Positions 1 to 12,302 of a stretch of 40,060 nt of DNA are shown here, in pieces. The notes under the pieces are model-generated. The model saw nothing but the letters and a program-made list of their open reading frames with translations. It ran no database searches and was not told the origin of the DNA. Positions within the stretch are counted from its first letter, which is position 1; the number at the start of each line of letters is the position of its first letter. Position numbers and translations under genes: made by a program. The DNA comes from Echinostoma caproni. Taxonomy: Eukaryota > Platyhelminthes > Trematoda > Plagiorchiida > Echinostomatidae. The stretch spans positions 30,962 through 71,021 of the forward strand of contig UZAN01040620.1 of NCBI GenBank assembly GCA_900618425.1, given 5' to 3'.

Positions 1-1390
1 GCTTTGGGGACTGGTATGATTGTGACCGGTTTCCAACAGTCGGGGATAGTAGAAGTGTGAAGAGATTCATTTACAATGGAGGTAATTGCCCCAGCTAGGA
101 AAGCAGAACCAAATTTGAAGAGGGCTGAATGTAAGTCATCCGGGCCTGCAGTGAAAGACGACTTGCAACTTTGTAAAACTTTTAACACATCACAGTATGA
201 GAGTGGTTCTACGTTACAAACATTTTGTGACGAATAGACAGGAAGAATGTCCGATGACTGGCGCAGGAATGCGGAATTGAGATCATCAACGTCTACATCC
301 AGCTTCGACCGTACTTTCTTTCTTCCACAGAGAAGTCTTATACCTTGCCACAGATGTTTGCTGTTTCCAGTCCTCAGAATTTGATCAGAGAATAATGCGT
401 TCAATCTGTTTACTTCATCTTTGATAAGCCTGGATAAGTACCTAACAGCTGAAGCGTTGTGAGATTTGTACGCACGTTCCTTTTGTCGTCGCAGTGACTT
501 TAGTAGGGCATAGTTTATCCTTCCGTTGGATACAGAAACTTTGAACAGGGCAGCAGTGATTAAAAATGGCATTGATTGTTTGGGTGAATAGGGGAACACA
601 TGTGAGCAGAGAAGAAAATGATGAAAACCATCGGGAGGCCTATCTGAGAGATTCATTCAGGAGAGAAACACGTGCAGGTGAGAAGTTACGAAAACGAAAT
701 CTGATGTGCTCAGATTGGGAGAAAGATTTGTACGCACCATGTGAATAAACTTTAGGTCGAACTAAGAGTAAGCAATGGTCACTGGAAGAAATAGGAGCTT
801 TTAGTGCTAAAGGAAAAAGGGTTGGGTCGTTGGTAATAACTCTGTCCAGTACAGAGTTACCTCTTGTGGGAGAGTGACAAAGATCTGTCATACCCAATGA
901 TAAAAGTGGATAAGTGCTAGTATGGTTGAAGTCACCAACGATTATGTGCAGGTTAAGATCTAAAAGTGGGGCAATAAAAGGTATGAACTAGTCGAAAAAT
1001 GACATACGATCATACTGTGTACAGGAGGGGGCTATACACATGTTAGTCAAAATTGTGTGAGTTAAACGAGAAAATCTAGGGTGACACTGTTTATTTAGGC
1101 ACTCAATACCTTTTGAGCAGTATTGATAAACAACATGAGACTTGCCACACCAGGAAACATTGACTATGTGGCAACACCCCCTCCGGTCCTTTTTCCTCCA
1201 GTTCCACGATCCCGTCGGTAAACTTGAAAACCGTCTATTGACACTAGAGCGTCATCTACGTCCTTATTCAACCAGGATTCTTGAACACAGACTTTGCACA
1301 TGTTCGTATGAATTCTTGATCGTAGGACACTAGTTGAATCCGACATTTTGGGAAACGGGGACCGAGTGTTGGTGCTGACCAATTAGGGGA
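1..1390 (-). pseudogene. L2-like LINE ORF2, endonuclease to RT start (element A), cut by window edge
   Basis: Relic of the ORF2 polyprotein of a non-LTR retrotransposon, which nicks target DNA and reverse-transcribes its own RNA. Read right to left: the AP-endonuclease start with CVQESWLNKD near 1285; GGKRTGGGVAT near 1165-1200; IVGDFN at 925-942; SPTRGNSVLDRVI near 835-875; and the catalytic SSSDH near 775-785. The linker has RRQKERAYKS near 460-490 and the reverse transcriptase opens with AGPDDLHSAL near 120-150 and PVTIIPVPK at the edge. Frame changes are visible near 1150 and 525-545, and there is at least one stop inside the endonuclease (near 985). From about 530 down to 1 the true frame has no stop, roughly 175 codons. 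Wording of the linker and RT start fits the L2/CR1 group. The remaining RT lies outside the window. Element B is a relative of the same type, not an identical copy. Confidence 0.88.
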
Positions 1391-3530
1391 CAGTCATCTT
1401 TGACAGAGAGGTGCAATTAAGAACAACTTGCCATCCTGCACGCTTGCGTTTTTTGGTCCAGCCTGGACAGTGCGAAAACGGAGTCGCACAAACCGCTGAA
1501 CAATCGAAGCATGTCTTGGCACGTTTGAAACAAATATTATCATCCCGTGAGTAACGACGGCGCATGATAGTGAGTGAAAAGGTGAAAATTCCCACAATGT
1601 GAGGGAGAGCGTGCACGTGTAGCGCAGCCAGTCGAAGTTCGCGCGATTCTGATCTGGTGCAAAGAAAATAAGTATGGAGAGTACAGGAATTGTCAGCTTC
1701 TACTGCTTCTCAAAATCAGTCATTAGGTGAAAAGCAACTTTTTCTTACAGACTGAGCAAAACTGAGGCTCACGTTTGCTCAACTTATCCAGAGGTTTTGA
1801 ATGTAAGAAGGAAGAAAACTGGGGAATGAATAGCCTCTTGTAGAGCAATCTATTTGGCGGGAATGGTTTGAGCGACGTTTCTATTAAGATTTTCTTCGTT
1901 TGATGATCGAGTCACGTTTCCATTAGGACAGGTGGGTGAGTATGTTACATTCGTTTGGCACGGTGAGTAGCAAACTGCCAGAGTTAAAACTTTTGAAGTT
2001 CTCAAAAGAAGCATCAGAAATACCCCATACTGTGCTGAATTAAGTGAGCACACCTGCACGCGTATGAAGCAGCTTTTGCAACGGAAAGATGATTCCATGC
2101 AATTTTGTATGTGTGTGCTTCAGTTTGAATTTTACTTGGAGTTTTTGAAATGGTAATATTGGTGCATAAAATGCCAGTGGCAATTTGTGAAACTGTATTT
2201 GTGTTTATGACACGTTTTGCGGAGGTCATGAACTGTTGACCGTTGAGATTAAGTAAGAAAATTATGCCGCGCATTCGAACACTTAGAATCATGTTATCAG
2301 TGTATTTTTATATATTACGATAAAAATAATTCCATATTTTCGAATTAAGCGGATTTTCACTTGATTCAATCCATTGCATTTGCCCTACGGTTGAAGCTAA
2401 CAACCATTTGTTCCAAAGGACGTGAATTCGAATCCCATCAGCGTTGTCCAAGTTCCTCTCTATTTTTTAAAGCAAAGTCCTGTGATTAGCCTATTCCCAC
2501 CCATCTTGAGAATTGTTTGAATCATTATATGTATTCCAGACGACTAAGTACAAAGAAAAAACAGAAAAAAGGAACGAAATCTCCATTTTTTGATTATCTT
2601 CTTGGAGGTCAAGTGCAATTGATCACTCACACATTGACCTGAGTGCACAGAAACCAAATACGGTCGACGGAATCGAATGACTTCCATCCAGATACTAAAG
2701 TCGAATATATCCGTGAGCTTGTGATTACGCGGTGACGATAGGCTTTCAGAGGGATTCCAGGAGTGATTTCGTACAGTGGTCGGTCGTCAATTCCACTAGT
2801 CAAGAATTCGTTAATGATTCAATAGTAATTATTGCTTCTTTCACCTCTGGCCCTCAAATGGTGTCACTCGTGCACTAACTTGTTGTGTATTAATAAACGT
2901 CGTTTATTGATGAACTCATTCATGAAATAGTACTGCACTACCTAAGAAGGTATGTATTCCGAACTTTTAGAACAAGGGAATAAGTTTTGGTTTGTACATG
3001 AAAGAGGAAAAAACTGAATTAATAGCTCAGGAGTCGTTGTTTGATTGCAGTGGTTGGAAGCGAGTTGTCGCTGTTACCGTCTATGCACTTGGTTAACTTT
3101 TACACGACGTATACAGTACCGTTTCAAATCCACGCTTCATATGTAGGCCAATGTTCCAGTTTAGTTACATATTTCCCTAAATAGCACGATTTACCTGAGA
3201 TTGCATTTAGTGGGCTTACAGCAGACTCGGAAGAGGTTGAATCCCATTCTAAGTGTAGAACCCAAAAAAGAAATCAATCAAAATAGATGAATATGTAATG
3301 TTCGGGTTTCATACATGTTAAAGACATTCATGCTAAGATTACATGTGTTGTGCCAAGTTATCGATTCATCCCTGCGCTTTTGAAAATGTGTACAAAAATG
3401 TACACTACAGTACTGGCCGATTGTGATGCACCAAAAGGCTCCACCAAATGAGAGAGTTTCTCACCCGTCGAGATCGCTCACCTAGGCAGGGATAAAACAT
3501 GGTCAGCCTTGTCGGTGGACATCAGTCAAA
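1391..3530. other. No recognised gene; possible 5' leader of element A
   Basis: The minus-strand stretch 1391-1616 has two overlapping short open frames directly upstream of the element A endonuclease and may be its 5' region, but no family motif is visible. Around 2380-2450 (plus) there is a loose tRNA box-B-like string, GAATTCGAATCCC, without a convincing box A. The rest is AT-rich and I see nothing coding in it. The segment 3400-3530, just before the Tc1 relic, may hold its eroded N-terminal half. Confidence 0.4.
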
Positions 3531-3966
3531 GGCACCATGAAGAGTGGGAAATTCCTATCAGTAATGACGAAAAGGTTTCCGGAATTTCATGAAAGAGGTT
3601 GTCTGGAAAAGTTATCAATTTTCAGGATAATGCTCCATGTCATGTTTCACGAGAGGTTAGTAAATATATTCAGTTCAGGATTTTGGTTCACTTAGTATTT
3701 GCTTTTAGACCAGAAAAGATGCGTGATTCAAACGTGCAGTCCATGCAACTTCCCCCTAATACCCCGGATCTCAATGTGATTGAAAATCTGTTTTCTGTTT
3801 TAAAGCGAGAGGTCAGTGTGTTACCTGGACATTGGACATGGGCCACAAAAGTGCAATACGTAATGGAGCACAAAATAGAAAATGACTTCATAACAAAGTT
3901 GGTGGATTCGATGCCGACAAGACTCGAAAAGGTTCTAAAGAACAAAGGTAGGCCAACCGACTATTG
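3531..3966 (+). pseudogene. Tc1-like transposase, C-terminal catalytic remnant
   Basis: C-terminal half of a Tc1/mariner-superfamily DDE transposase, the enzyme that cuts and pastes its own DNA element at TA sites. The first part reads GTMKSGKFLSVMTKRF from 3531. After a one-base frame change near 3598 the frame continues with FQDNAPCHVSR, which carries the second catalytic Asp, then PPNTPDLNVIENLFSVLKRE with the catalytic Glu, and ends at a stop after GRPTDY at 3964-3966. The N-terminal DNA-binding domain and first Asp are missing or unreadable. There are 51 residues between Asp and Glu rather than the usual 34 of Tc1 (DD34E): an in-frame excess of exactly 17 codons, located between SREV and EKMRDSNVQ. 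An AT-rich (ATT)-like tail follows the stop. Inactive by any reading. Confidence 0.88.
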
Positions 3967-6384
3967 ATACACACAAACGTTATATATTAATATTAATATT
4001 AATTTGCTGTAAATAAAAACTGTTTTATTCTTTTTAGTTAGCTCTTAGCTCATCATAGTCTAGATCAACCACTTCTTACGAATTGAAAATATCCGCTACA
4101 TTCTGAACCCTTCTATCTGCTTAGTATAAACGAGTCATGAAAGTTACTGCTGTAAAGGCTCATCAAGGCTTGTATAATATTACTTGTAAATAAAATGTAC
4201 TTCAGTATAAATTCTGCTACCCATACGAACTCACAAGTGTTTCGCGGGTACCCGTTGCTTCAGTTTCGATTAGACCTGCATGTTCTTCATTTACGTTTCT
4301 ACATGACCTCGTGCCCGCTATAATTTATTGATGATATAAGCACATTAAAACGAGACTTTTTCATCAATTTGTTTCTTTCTGCTGGTGTTATTTTTCAGAC
4401 TCAAATCAGAACGGTCAATCATGCCGAAAAAATTAAGCACTCCTACAGTGCCCCCTAACAGTTTGTTTCCTGATAATGAGCTGGACAAAGGAAAATATTG
4501 ATCTAAGCTTGGTGGGCATATTACTAAAGATATGGTAGTTCAATCTAAATGCTAACCCATGAACTTAATATTGCGTAATAAAACAGTGCACGTCATTCTG
4601 CTTCGTTTCAAAAATCCTAATTGAACCAGGTAACACTTCAGTCTGATCGGTCATTTCGATGCTTACCTTGCACTGCAGGGTTCCAAGTCACTTATTCGGA
4701 GCAATTACTTGTTTCCGGTCTGCCAATTACCAATGGAACACAACACATTAACGTGGCGATTTCCAAACGGACCCACGTCGCTTATTTTGATGTAATTGTA
4801 CACTATCTGATTTTGATTGAATGTAACATGTACCCTGTATGGTATGAAAATAACGGTCATTGCGGTTGACGAATTCACTGAGTTTAGTCGCAAACGGTAC
4901 AATGATGCGTCACACATGCTGTGCATCTGTATGATTAAGATATGTGCTGTTTTCGCCAAAATAATGTCTGATGGGAAACAAGATGAGCCCTCAGATAGAA
5001 CAAAAACCCTGCATGGTTCCCATGAGCGTTTAATACCGGTTTCCGTGCCCCTTAATCTTTTGCAATAGATTTATCCATCCGCATCGATATTTGAGAGTCA
5101 CGAAATCCATTTGTTTTCCGTTTCACCGCGTCGTTCAGCAACAAAATACAAGGGGTTCGTAGTCCGCTTTTGATGGAAAGAGTTCCAAATGGACTAGAGC
5201 ATTATACATTATGCCTCATTGAGTTCTTCAAGATAGCTTATCTTGTTAACGATTTTACGGATGGCGATTCATTTCTGATTCGATTAGGAATCGCCTTCCA
5301 GAGATCGAAGGTGCTCTTAAACATCGTACCGTTGGGTTGGGTAAACGTGGGTGAAATCATTTGTTATGGCAAACGTCGTTTGGGATGCTAGATGAATTGC
5401 ATCCACATGATTAAATATCAAGAGGCCCACTCTCCAAAGATTTTTGCTCGATTTACGGACACGATTGGACATCCTTTTGGACGTTGTTACGCGCACAAGT
5501 ACCTTATGAGAATTGGCAGTGCCCGTGGTTGCAGCTAACGAACGTCAACTGAGAAGGAGCCTTATTTAACCTACTCAAAATTAATTCTAGCTATTGCAAT
5601 CATTTATCATCGAGGCTACATTTACCAACGCAATGTTGGAGCTTTAAATGAAGCGAACTAGTGGCTCGAATTTGTTCGTAATTTGGAAAATAAAAAATAA
5701 ATATGCGCTTGATGCTAGAACACTTTACCGGTGTGCTTAGTTTAGTTTCTTGGGAAATCCTTCTTTGTCTCGATGGAGGTGTTCGGTACCGTAGTTAGTA
5801 GTACAAAAGACTGTCGAGGATTACTATCCTAGCTCTGTCAATTATTTACTAAAACCATCTAAACAATGTGATCTGAGAAGCTAAATATAAATAATCTATG
5901 GGAGAGACATGTGCATACTGATGATTTGTCATGTGCATTGAAAACACATTTTGTTGGGAAAGGGTCCTAATCGTCTCCTTTATCCCCATGAATCCGTTTC
6001 TTTTGCGTCAGAAATAGACTATATCCACTAGATTAACATTGTATATGTCACCATACACTACTGTCCCCTGAGTGGAAATGTCAAGGCAAAGGTACTAGAG
6101 AAATAAAGATGAACAATCTGAAAACAATCCCAGTTTCACTCCAATAAGATGCATGAAAAATCGAATTCATTGCTTGGCTCTGCGAGAAATATATATGTAG
6201 ATTTATATGCAGCAGAAAAATATACACGACTGAAATAATCTCATGCACTGATGGTTTTATCAAAAATATTGTAAATGATCAGCCAAATCAGGTCAAATGT
6301 AAAACAACTTACTTATAGATCAATTAATTCGAATACATAACGAATCCCGTCGTGTGAAGAGCAAATGAAGTGCGTATTCAAAAG
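3967..6384. other. No recognised gene
   Basis: AT-rich sequence after the Tc1 stop, starting with a short run of TTAATA units at about 3985-4003. Open frames of 73-83 residues occur between 4621 and 5391, but none shows a family motif, a signal peptide or coding-like continuity into neighbours. I see no RNA gene here. Confidence 0.5.
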
Positions 6385-6505
6385 CTGAGGAGCACTGGAC
6401 AGCTGTTTCGAATTTGTGAGGTCTCAACAGCAATGTGAATACATCGACCCACCTTGGGAACTGAATCCAGAACATCACGAATAAAATGCCAAAATGCTAC
6501 ATATT
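6385..6505 (-). mobile_element. tRNA-headed SINE with decayed hammerhead ribozyme (copy 1)
   Basis: Short interspersed element read on minus. A box A relic (TAGCATTTTGG, 6489-6499) and a weakened box B near 6460 are followed by a linker with TTCACATTG, then a hammerhead-like module. The module has CTGTTGA at 6424-6430 for the conserved CTGANGA, CGAAACAGCTGTC at 6398-6410 with GAAA and a self-complementary stem III, and CAGTGCT at 6391-6397, which can pair with CATTG upstream to form stem I. The third-last box residue A6 is changed to T, so cleavage is unlikely. Layout matches the schistosome Sm-alpha hammerhead SINEs as I know them. The tail beginning CTCAGCTTTTGAA is shared with the plus-strand copy at 6765-6905, which supports common family membership. 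Pol III transcription from the tRNA head is the family norm. Confidence 0.72.
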
Positions 6506-6764
6506 CGGCTATTGGACGGCTTATCTGGCTGTTTATCCCTTTCTTATGCGCGGCATAAAACAACCCATTTCTGCACGTATGCATAATTCAACCAAATGCT
6601 TCATCACTACCTTGTAACAACCAGTTAAGTTTGGAATGTTTCCGACGGGATCCCTTAGTCCTGATGTCTATAGTGCTGAGATAATTGAGGTATGGTTCTC
6701 GTATCAAGGCTGCAAACATATGTTGTGCTATAACTTGTATGTGGAAGATTCAAAAATAGTCTGA

Positions 6765-6905
6765 CAAGTTGTGCGGCAGTACACTTGCAGTTAACCTGTT
6801 AGTTTTCGGGTTCGATTCCTAGTTCGGTCGAAGGATGCGCACTGCCAATGAGCAGGTGCCTGGTGCTTCTCAGCTTTTGAGTTCACGCTTCATTTCCTCC
6901 TTACA
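6765..6905 (+). mobile_element. tRNA-headed SINE, hammerhead core deleted (copy 2)
   Basis: Plus-strand relative of the hammerhead SINE. A good Pol III box B (GGGTTCGATTCC) lies at 6808-6819 and a poor box A near 6772-6782. The segment GATGCGCACTG at 6834-6844 equals the stem I region of the copy at 37.3 kb apart from one base. It is followed by CCAATGAG, a mutated catalytic box, but the GAAA half is absent, apparently lost in a small deletion, before CTGGTGCTTCTCAG. The tail (CTCAGCTTTTGA then CTTCATTT) matches the tail of copy 1 on the opposite strand. The two copies face opposite ways about 260 bases apart. Too degenerate to be a functional ribozyme. Confidence 0.65.
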
Positions 6906-9900
6906 CCAGAAAAATTCACAGTTAACTGTGAGTTAAAGGCGCATTATTGATCGTGCCTGGCAAGCCAGCATGTAACTCGAAAGGAAGTCCTGACTTGGTG
7001 GAAGGCTTTCGATTGAAGTTATCAGATAGTCGTCAACTGTGTCTCCCGTCATTCATATCGGACCGAATGAACTTACTAACATTCACTAAAGACGACACCT
7101 GAACAAACATGCGTTGGCCATTCGGTTCAACCATGGTATGCTCTGATTGGCAGAGTGATAACACACGCCTTTCATGCAATGGGTCTGTAGACCAAATCCT
7201 GAGCAGGATGACCTCAAGTAAAAGCGAAACTCGAGTCGAAGGTTTTCGAGTGTATGTTTGAATCGATGGACTGAGGACTGTGCGGGAAAACAAATTGTGA
7301 AGGATAGTCAGTTCAAATCAATAAAAATTAAGTGTCTATCAGCATGCGTCATTCTAAACCGTCCATGACTTCTACCCTATCAACGCCTTGCGAAATAAAG
7401 GGTTTCCCTCTTTCTTGAATCGGTATCATGTTCATTCCTTCATAAACATGGTTATTTTCATTCTGTTTCCATTAATTTGGTAATTTTTTATTGTAACTGG
7501 GTGATTATGAGCCGAAATTTAGGTTTGCATCTAAAACTGTGAGGTATTCAATGCCAGTCAAAAAAAGTGACTGGAGAAATCGAACCTTTTTTGAATAGAA
7601 ATGTAATAAAGTACACTAATCGTTGGAATTTCTTCAACTTGTCGACAGATTATCGGAAAATAATTTTTGAAATCAGCGACATACAGGTTAAACACCATTG
7701 TTACGGCATGTAAGTAAAAACGGAAAAATAGAGACCGAGCGTTACTCTTTTGTAGCTTCCATTTGGCACCATACTAGCGTTAGATATGCATGTTATTTGT
7801 CGATGCGCAAAGTGTAATATCCCGTTACGATGGTAACCACTGGCGCCTTTGAATAGTTGAATCGATGCTGATTTACCATGTGTATTCTGAGCCCGGAAAA
7901 GCGAATAGAATATAATGCTCCAATTTTCGTTTATTCCCAAATTCAGAAACATTATTCACAAGACCATCTCAACCTCAATGCGATTGGAAATATTTTGAGT
8001 GACAAATGCGATAAACTGGCATTTTTCGCCGGAATTATCGTTTTTCCCCTCAGTGTACCGAATTGTTATACAGAGATCTTAAACGGATTAAAAATTCACC
8101 CAATTTTATTGAAAGATCTGTTGACAGAAAGGTTTATAAACATCCGTTTCTTTTCATGACTATTGAAAGAAATTGGCTGCTGATTGCGCATACATTGCAA
8201 ATTCTTTACACTAAACACTGTTCAGTAAGCTACTTGGAAATCGTTTGTAAACTGAAACGTTCTACAACTGGAGTCTTACTGTTCCGTAATTCACATTCTT
8301 ATTCAACAAATGGATACACTATCTGTGATAATTTATAGTAACGAATTGGGCGAAGGTGTTGGCAAAGTCAATTGGAACAGGACAGATAATAGATGTCGCG
8401 TTCAACCAGACTGAAATGGCTTACTGGTTCGCGAAAGAAGTAAGTCGAAAAAGAAGCATGTGACACATTGATCCGAACACCAGCGGCACAGACTCAGCAT
8501 GAACAACATAAGACCACCCGGTGGGCTACGAACTACTCGATAGCACGTTTGCTGGACATGAGAGTACACACACCAGAGTTTGCCTACCTCGTAATTAGCG
8601 AAATTCAGCATGCCATTTTCAGAGGTGAAGTAGCCCTGTTTTACAACCGTTTCCAAACCAGGTGTGAGTGAATACGTAGCCCACATTTCAAAATTTACCC
8701 TTCACTCGTTTTCCGACAGACATGGATTAATTGATTTCGTTTGATTTATCAATAAACTGAATCAAAGTGTCCCCTTAGATGAATAGTGAAACCTAAATCC
8801 ATGTGTAATTGTTGCACAGTAACGAAACAAACAAATATATGGTTGTTATCGCCACGTGTTGAGTGAACAAACTTGTCATTCCTGTTAAGAATGTGTAGTA
8901 ATCCAACGCAATAGTACAAAACAGTTTTTGTACTCGTATCAGTTTCAGTTTAAATTATTGCAAATATCTCGTACAAAAACGTAGACGATGTCCTTCAGTG
9001 GATTCCACTCTGACTAACGAGTATGTTCTTTTCTTGATCCACCACAACCAACGACGTCACAAACCTGACTAGTCCGGAGTGGAGTTCAAAAATGCTTTTG
9101 TTTGTTCATGGCATAATATATATTTCGTCGGAGAACCTCGAAGCATTTCATGAGAAACGTATCATATCTATCTTCTCCCCGGGAGATACACCTGAAACCA
9201 AAGAGCAAGATAATCAAGTTTCATTGTGTTCATAATACTTTGGTAAAGTATGGAGCGCGTGTACATGACAAGGCAAATAGACTCAAGAAACAATGCGATT
9301 TCATTTGCTTTCTGTTTATCAAAATACAAGCCAGGTCACTACGATGAGCATCACGATTATTTGTTCAGCCTCGTTGGTACACTTCAGCGCATAATCTAAG
9401 CCAGCTATCGAACGTGCAGAGAACGACCGAGTCTGTAAACTGGTGTTGGCAATAGTAACATCAAGCAGTCTGAGAAAATAAAAGTTTAGTGCCTGTTCGT
9501 CCAGCACAGCCACATTCGGTTATCGGTCATCAGCAATAGCAATAATTCACGTAATGTTGGCTAGAACACCCAATGAATACGGACGGGATAGTGTTTGATC
9601 TGGGACACATACACCGCTTGGTAATATAATAAATATGTACTCTTGTGTCCGCAAAGTAATTTGAATTCAACCGGATGCGTTGGCTTCGTTGGAAAAAAGC
9701 TGGGTTACTTTCGAATACAAGTATCCAAATTTAACTTTTGTAAAATAGGTTGTTTTGCTCGATAAAATTGAACTATCTAGCAATTTGAGCGGCAACGTTC
9801 TCCCATCTCTTGAAGAATGCATTCATTTTATCAAAGTGGAGGTTCACCTGCATCATCTGCATTGCAATTTTTGTCGTCAAACTGGCGAGCATGTCAATTA

Positions 9901-10601
9901 ACCATATCAGTTCGTGGTCGTCTTGTCATTGCACACCGAAAAAAACTGTACTGTTAGACGATCCAGGCAGAAATTTCTCACTGTGCTTGTTTTCCATCCA
10001 TGACATGTAGGACCCATACTATGCCAACCGATAACACTATCGCACTCGTGCGCTCACACACATATACTCCTCTCCCCTGCGTACCGGATGGAGACGTAAA
10101 TGCGCAGGCATTGGCGACAAAACCGTCAGCCTGAATAAAAAAACACCCATTTTATCCAATTAGATGGGGAAATCAATCAATGGGAAATCAATAACATGGA
10201 AAGCGTCCAAAACTGCCGTTTACGGTTGGGCGTTGCCTGACAACTCGTGACGAATACTTCCACTTTGTAGTGGGAGTTTATATTGTTTTCGGTCGTGACG
10301 GCACTAACAAGACTAGGCGATCCGCATATATTTATCCTTTTTTATTGATTACGACCATGAACTCCAAAAAAATACTAAATGTAAGTCCACCATAGGACGC
10401 TATTTTGAGTTTCACCTTGTTCAGTCAATAAACTTCTGGAAGTAAATTGGCCATTGACGATACTTTCGTTGTTAAAACATACTGATACATTCCAAGACAT
10501 TCCAAGACCATCAAGAGTGCTTGATGCCTCTGAACAATCGAATGGGCTAATCCAAGCTTGAAACTATACCGACACATTTTTCACCAGACGCAGCCATTGG
10601 A
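6906..10601. other. No recognised gene
   Basis: Long stretch with many short open frames. The largest are 7878-8159 (93 residues, plus), overlapped by 8063-8338 in another frame, and 8402-8686 (94 residues, minus). I recognise no domain or transposon motif in them. At 10490-10508 a ten-base unit (CATTCCAAGA) is repeated twice in tandem. Single small host exons cannot be excluded by eye. Confidence 0.45.
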
Positions 10602-10880
10602 TTTTTTTATTACACACTTTCGTGTGATGAACAGCAGACGGGGTAAACCCCATTTTCACGAGGACCTACTGTTCAGTGATAGAAACCGGTAACCTAAGCC
10701 TCGGGGATTGGAGTGGCAAACCACATAAGGCCCCGATAGGTTAGGCGTGGTATTGAGCAGGACGACAGCAGAGCTGTCTACCACCAAAGCTGGGTGTTGA
10801 TAGCCGGGTTGGAGCCTCGGACCATAGGGTCCGGAGCACACCGGTGATAGCGACTAAACCACTGCGCCACCACCACCCTC
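10602..10880 (-). mobile_element. tRNA-derived SINE (second family)
   Basis: Read on minus, the element opens with a consensus Pol III box A, TGGCGCAGTGG (10859-10869). About 45 bases on it has a weaker box B region, GGCTCCAACCCGGC (10803-10816). Between them a stem CGGAC/GTCCG sits where an anticodon arm would be. A body of about 200 bases follows, ending in an A-rich stretch (AATAAAAAAAT, from 10611 down to 10601), as expected for a reverse-transcribed SINE. I found no clear target-site duplication. The body shows no hammerhead core and does not resemble the other SINEs in the window. Known: such elements are non-coding and mobilised by LINE reverse transcriptase. Inferred: the element boundaries. 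Confidence 0.7.
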
Positions 10881-12302
10881 TACCTTGTGAGTGTATTTTA
10901 AAAATAGCCTTTACTGCTAAGGAATTATTTTCCAAGATATGACATTAAAACATGTAGACGAAATAATGATGAAACCATGCGAGTTCGCGTGGGCAAGACG
11001 AAGAGTCCTCTAGAATTAGGACACTTGTTTGTAGTAAGCATGAAAAAGTGCTTTTCCTAGAACATCTTAAAATTCACTTACATTCTTTGAACTGATACAG
11101 TATTGTGAGTAAGACTTTCTAATTTTTTTGGTTATTCAAGCGGAGTTACAAAACATCAGGATAAAGGACAGTTTGACATAGTGATTATATTTTTGATACC
11201 TCCTTTTGTAAGAATGTGTCTTCTTATACTGATGCCTACACACATCTGCATTTAATAGATACCTATTTACTTACTAATTTCCGCAATGGCCCAATTAACA
11301 GTTCTTTGAGATCCCATAGTTGATTTTTGTAGGCTGCTTTTTGATATAGGAATCAACAACCAGAAACGCATTGAGAGCTAGTCAGTCGGCTTCGATTTCT
11401 GCCTCAGCTCTTTTATAGCCACTCCCCTCCCCCACTTTAATCACTACTATCCTCCGTTTGGACTGTCCTTATCGGAAGTGGCAACAACAACGGTGCGTTC
11501 TCAGAGCGATTTTCAACATTTACTGATTTGAGAACAATATCAGAGATGAGAAACCCGGTCATATAGGTCAAACCCGAGATGTACCTACAAGTAATCATTC
11601 AGTTGATTTCCACTATAAACAGCATCTGAAGGACTGAATAGATCCATTTTGGTTGACCCCACGTCCTGTCAGAGAGAATCACTTTACCAGAGAAAGGCAT
11701 TCCAGCCAGAATATTCAATCTGACAGAATTGTAAACCCGGTTTTCTCTGACGGCAGCTAATTCCCTTTGTGAGATTTGTCCGAAATAGAGTGAAATAAGG
11801 TTCCTTCTTACACATACTGGGTTATGTATTCAGTTAAATGACGGGATAGATACGACCTCGTATTCTAATCTCTTGGTTTGCGTTTGAAAGGTGTCTGTTT
11901 CTCCACCGTCGACCGCATCAATCGATACGCACTAGTTGACCCCAGTCGTGCGGTCTACCCAGCCGATCAGAATTTGACCTTTGTCATTCGTCTACTTCCT
12001 CCCGGTTCATAGTGGTTCAAAATGGTCCGTCGCAGTTTGCCTGGGACTACCGCATAAAGTGCAACACAAGGATTAGGAGTATGTGGTTTGCTGACGTACG
12101 GAAAGGACGTCAAGTCGGGTATGGCCTGCAATCACTGTCTAAAGTACTTTCATCNATACAGTTTGTGGTTTGTAACGATTGCTCAGAAAATCCGATAATG
12201 AAGTCAAATCAAGTCAAGTCAAGTCGGTAGTATCCTTATGCATTCGGATGGGTGAAGTTTCAGCATTTATACCATATTTGTGGATTCAAAGTTATAAAAT
12301 CA
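10881..12302. other. No recognised gene; short tandem AAGTC repeat
   Basis: Unassigned sequence. A five-unit AAGTC tandem, one unit being AAATC, lies at 12201-12225, and a single ambiguous base is at 12155. The GC-richer part at 11880-12170 looks as if it could once have been coding, but no frame holds a recognisable motif. Confidence 0.5.

Noticed and set aside
2375..2455. tRNA-like box B (GAATTCGAATCCC)
   Set aside because: Box A is not convincing and no SINE tail or related copy is visible.
7878..8338. Two overlapping plus-strand frames as a possible broken gene
   Set aside because: No recognisable family and no conserved motif; composition is not clearly coding.
8402..8686. 94-residue minus frame similar in feel to 7701-7952 minus
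   Set aside because: Attempted alignment of the two gave only scattered short matches, not a repeat.
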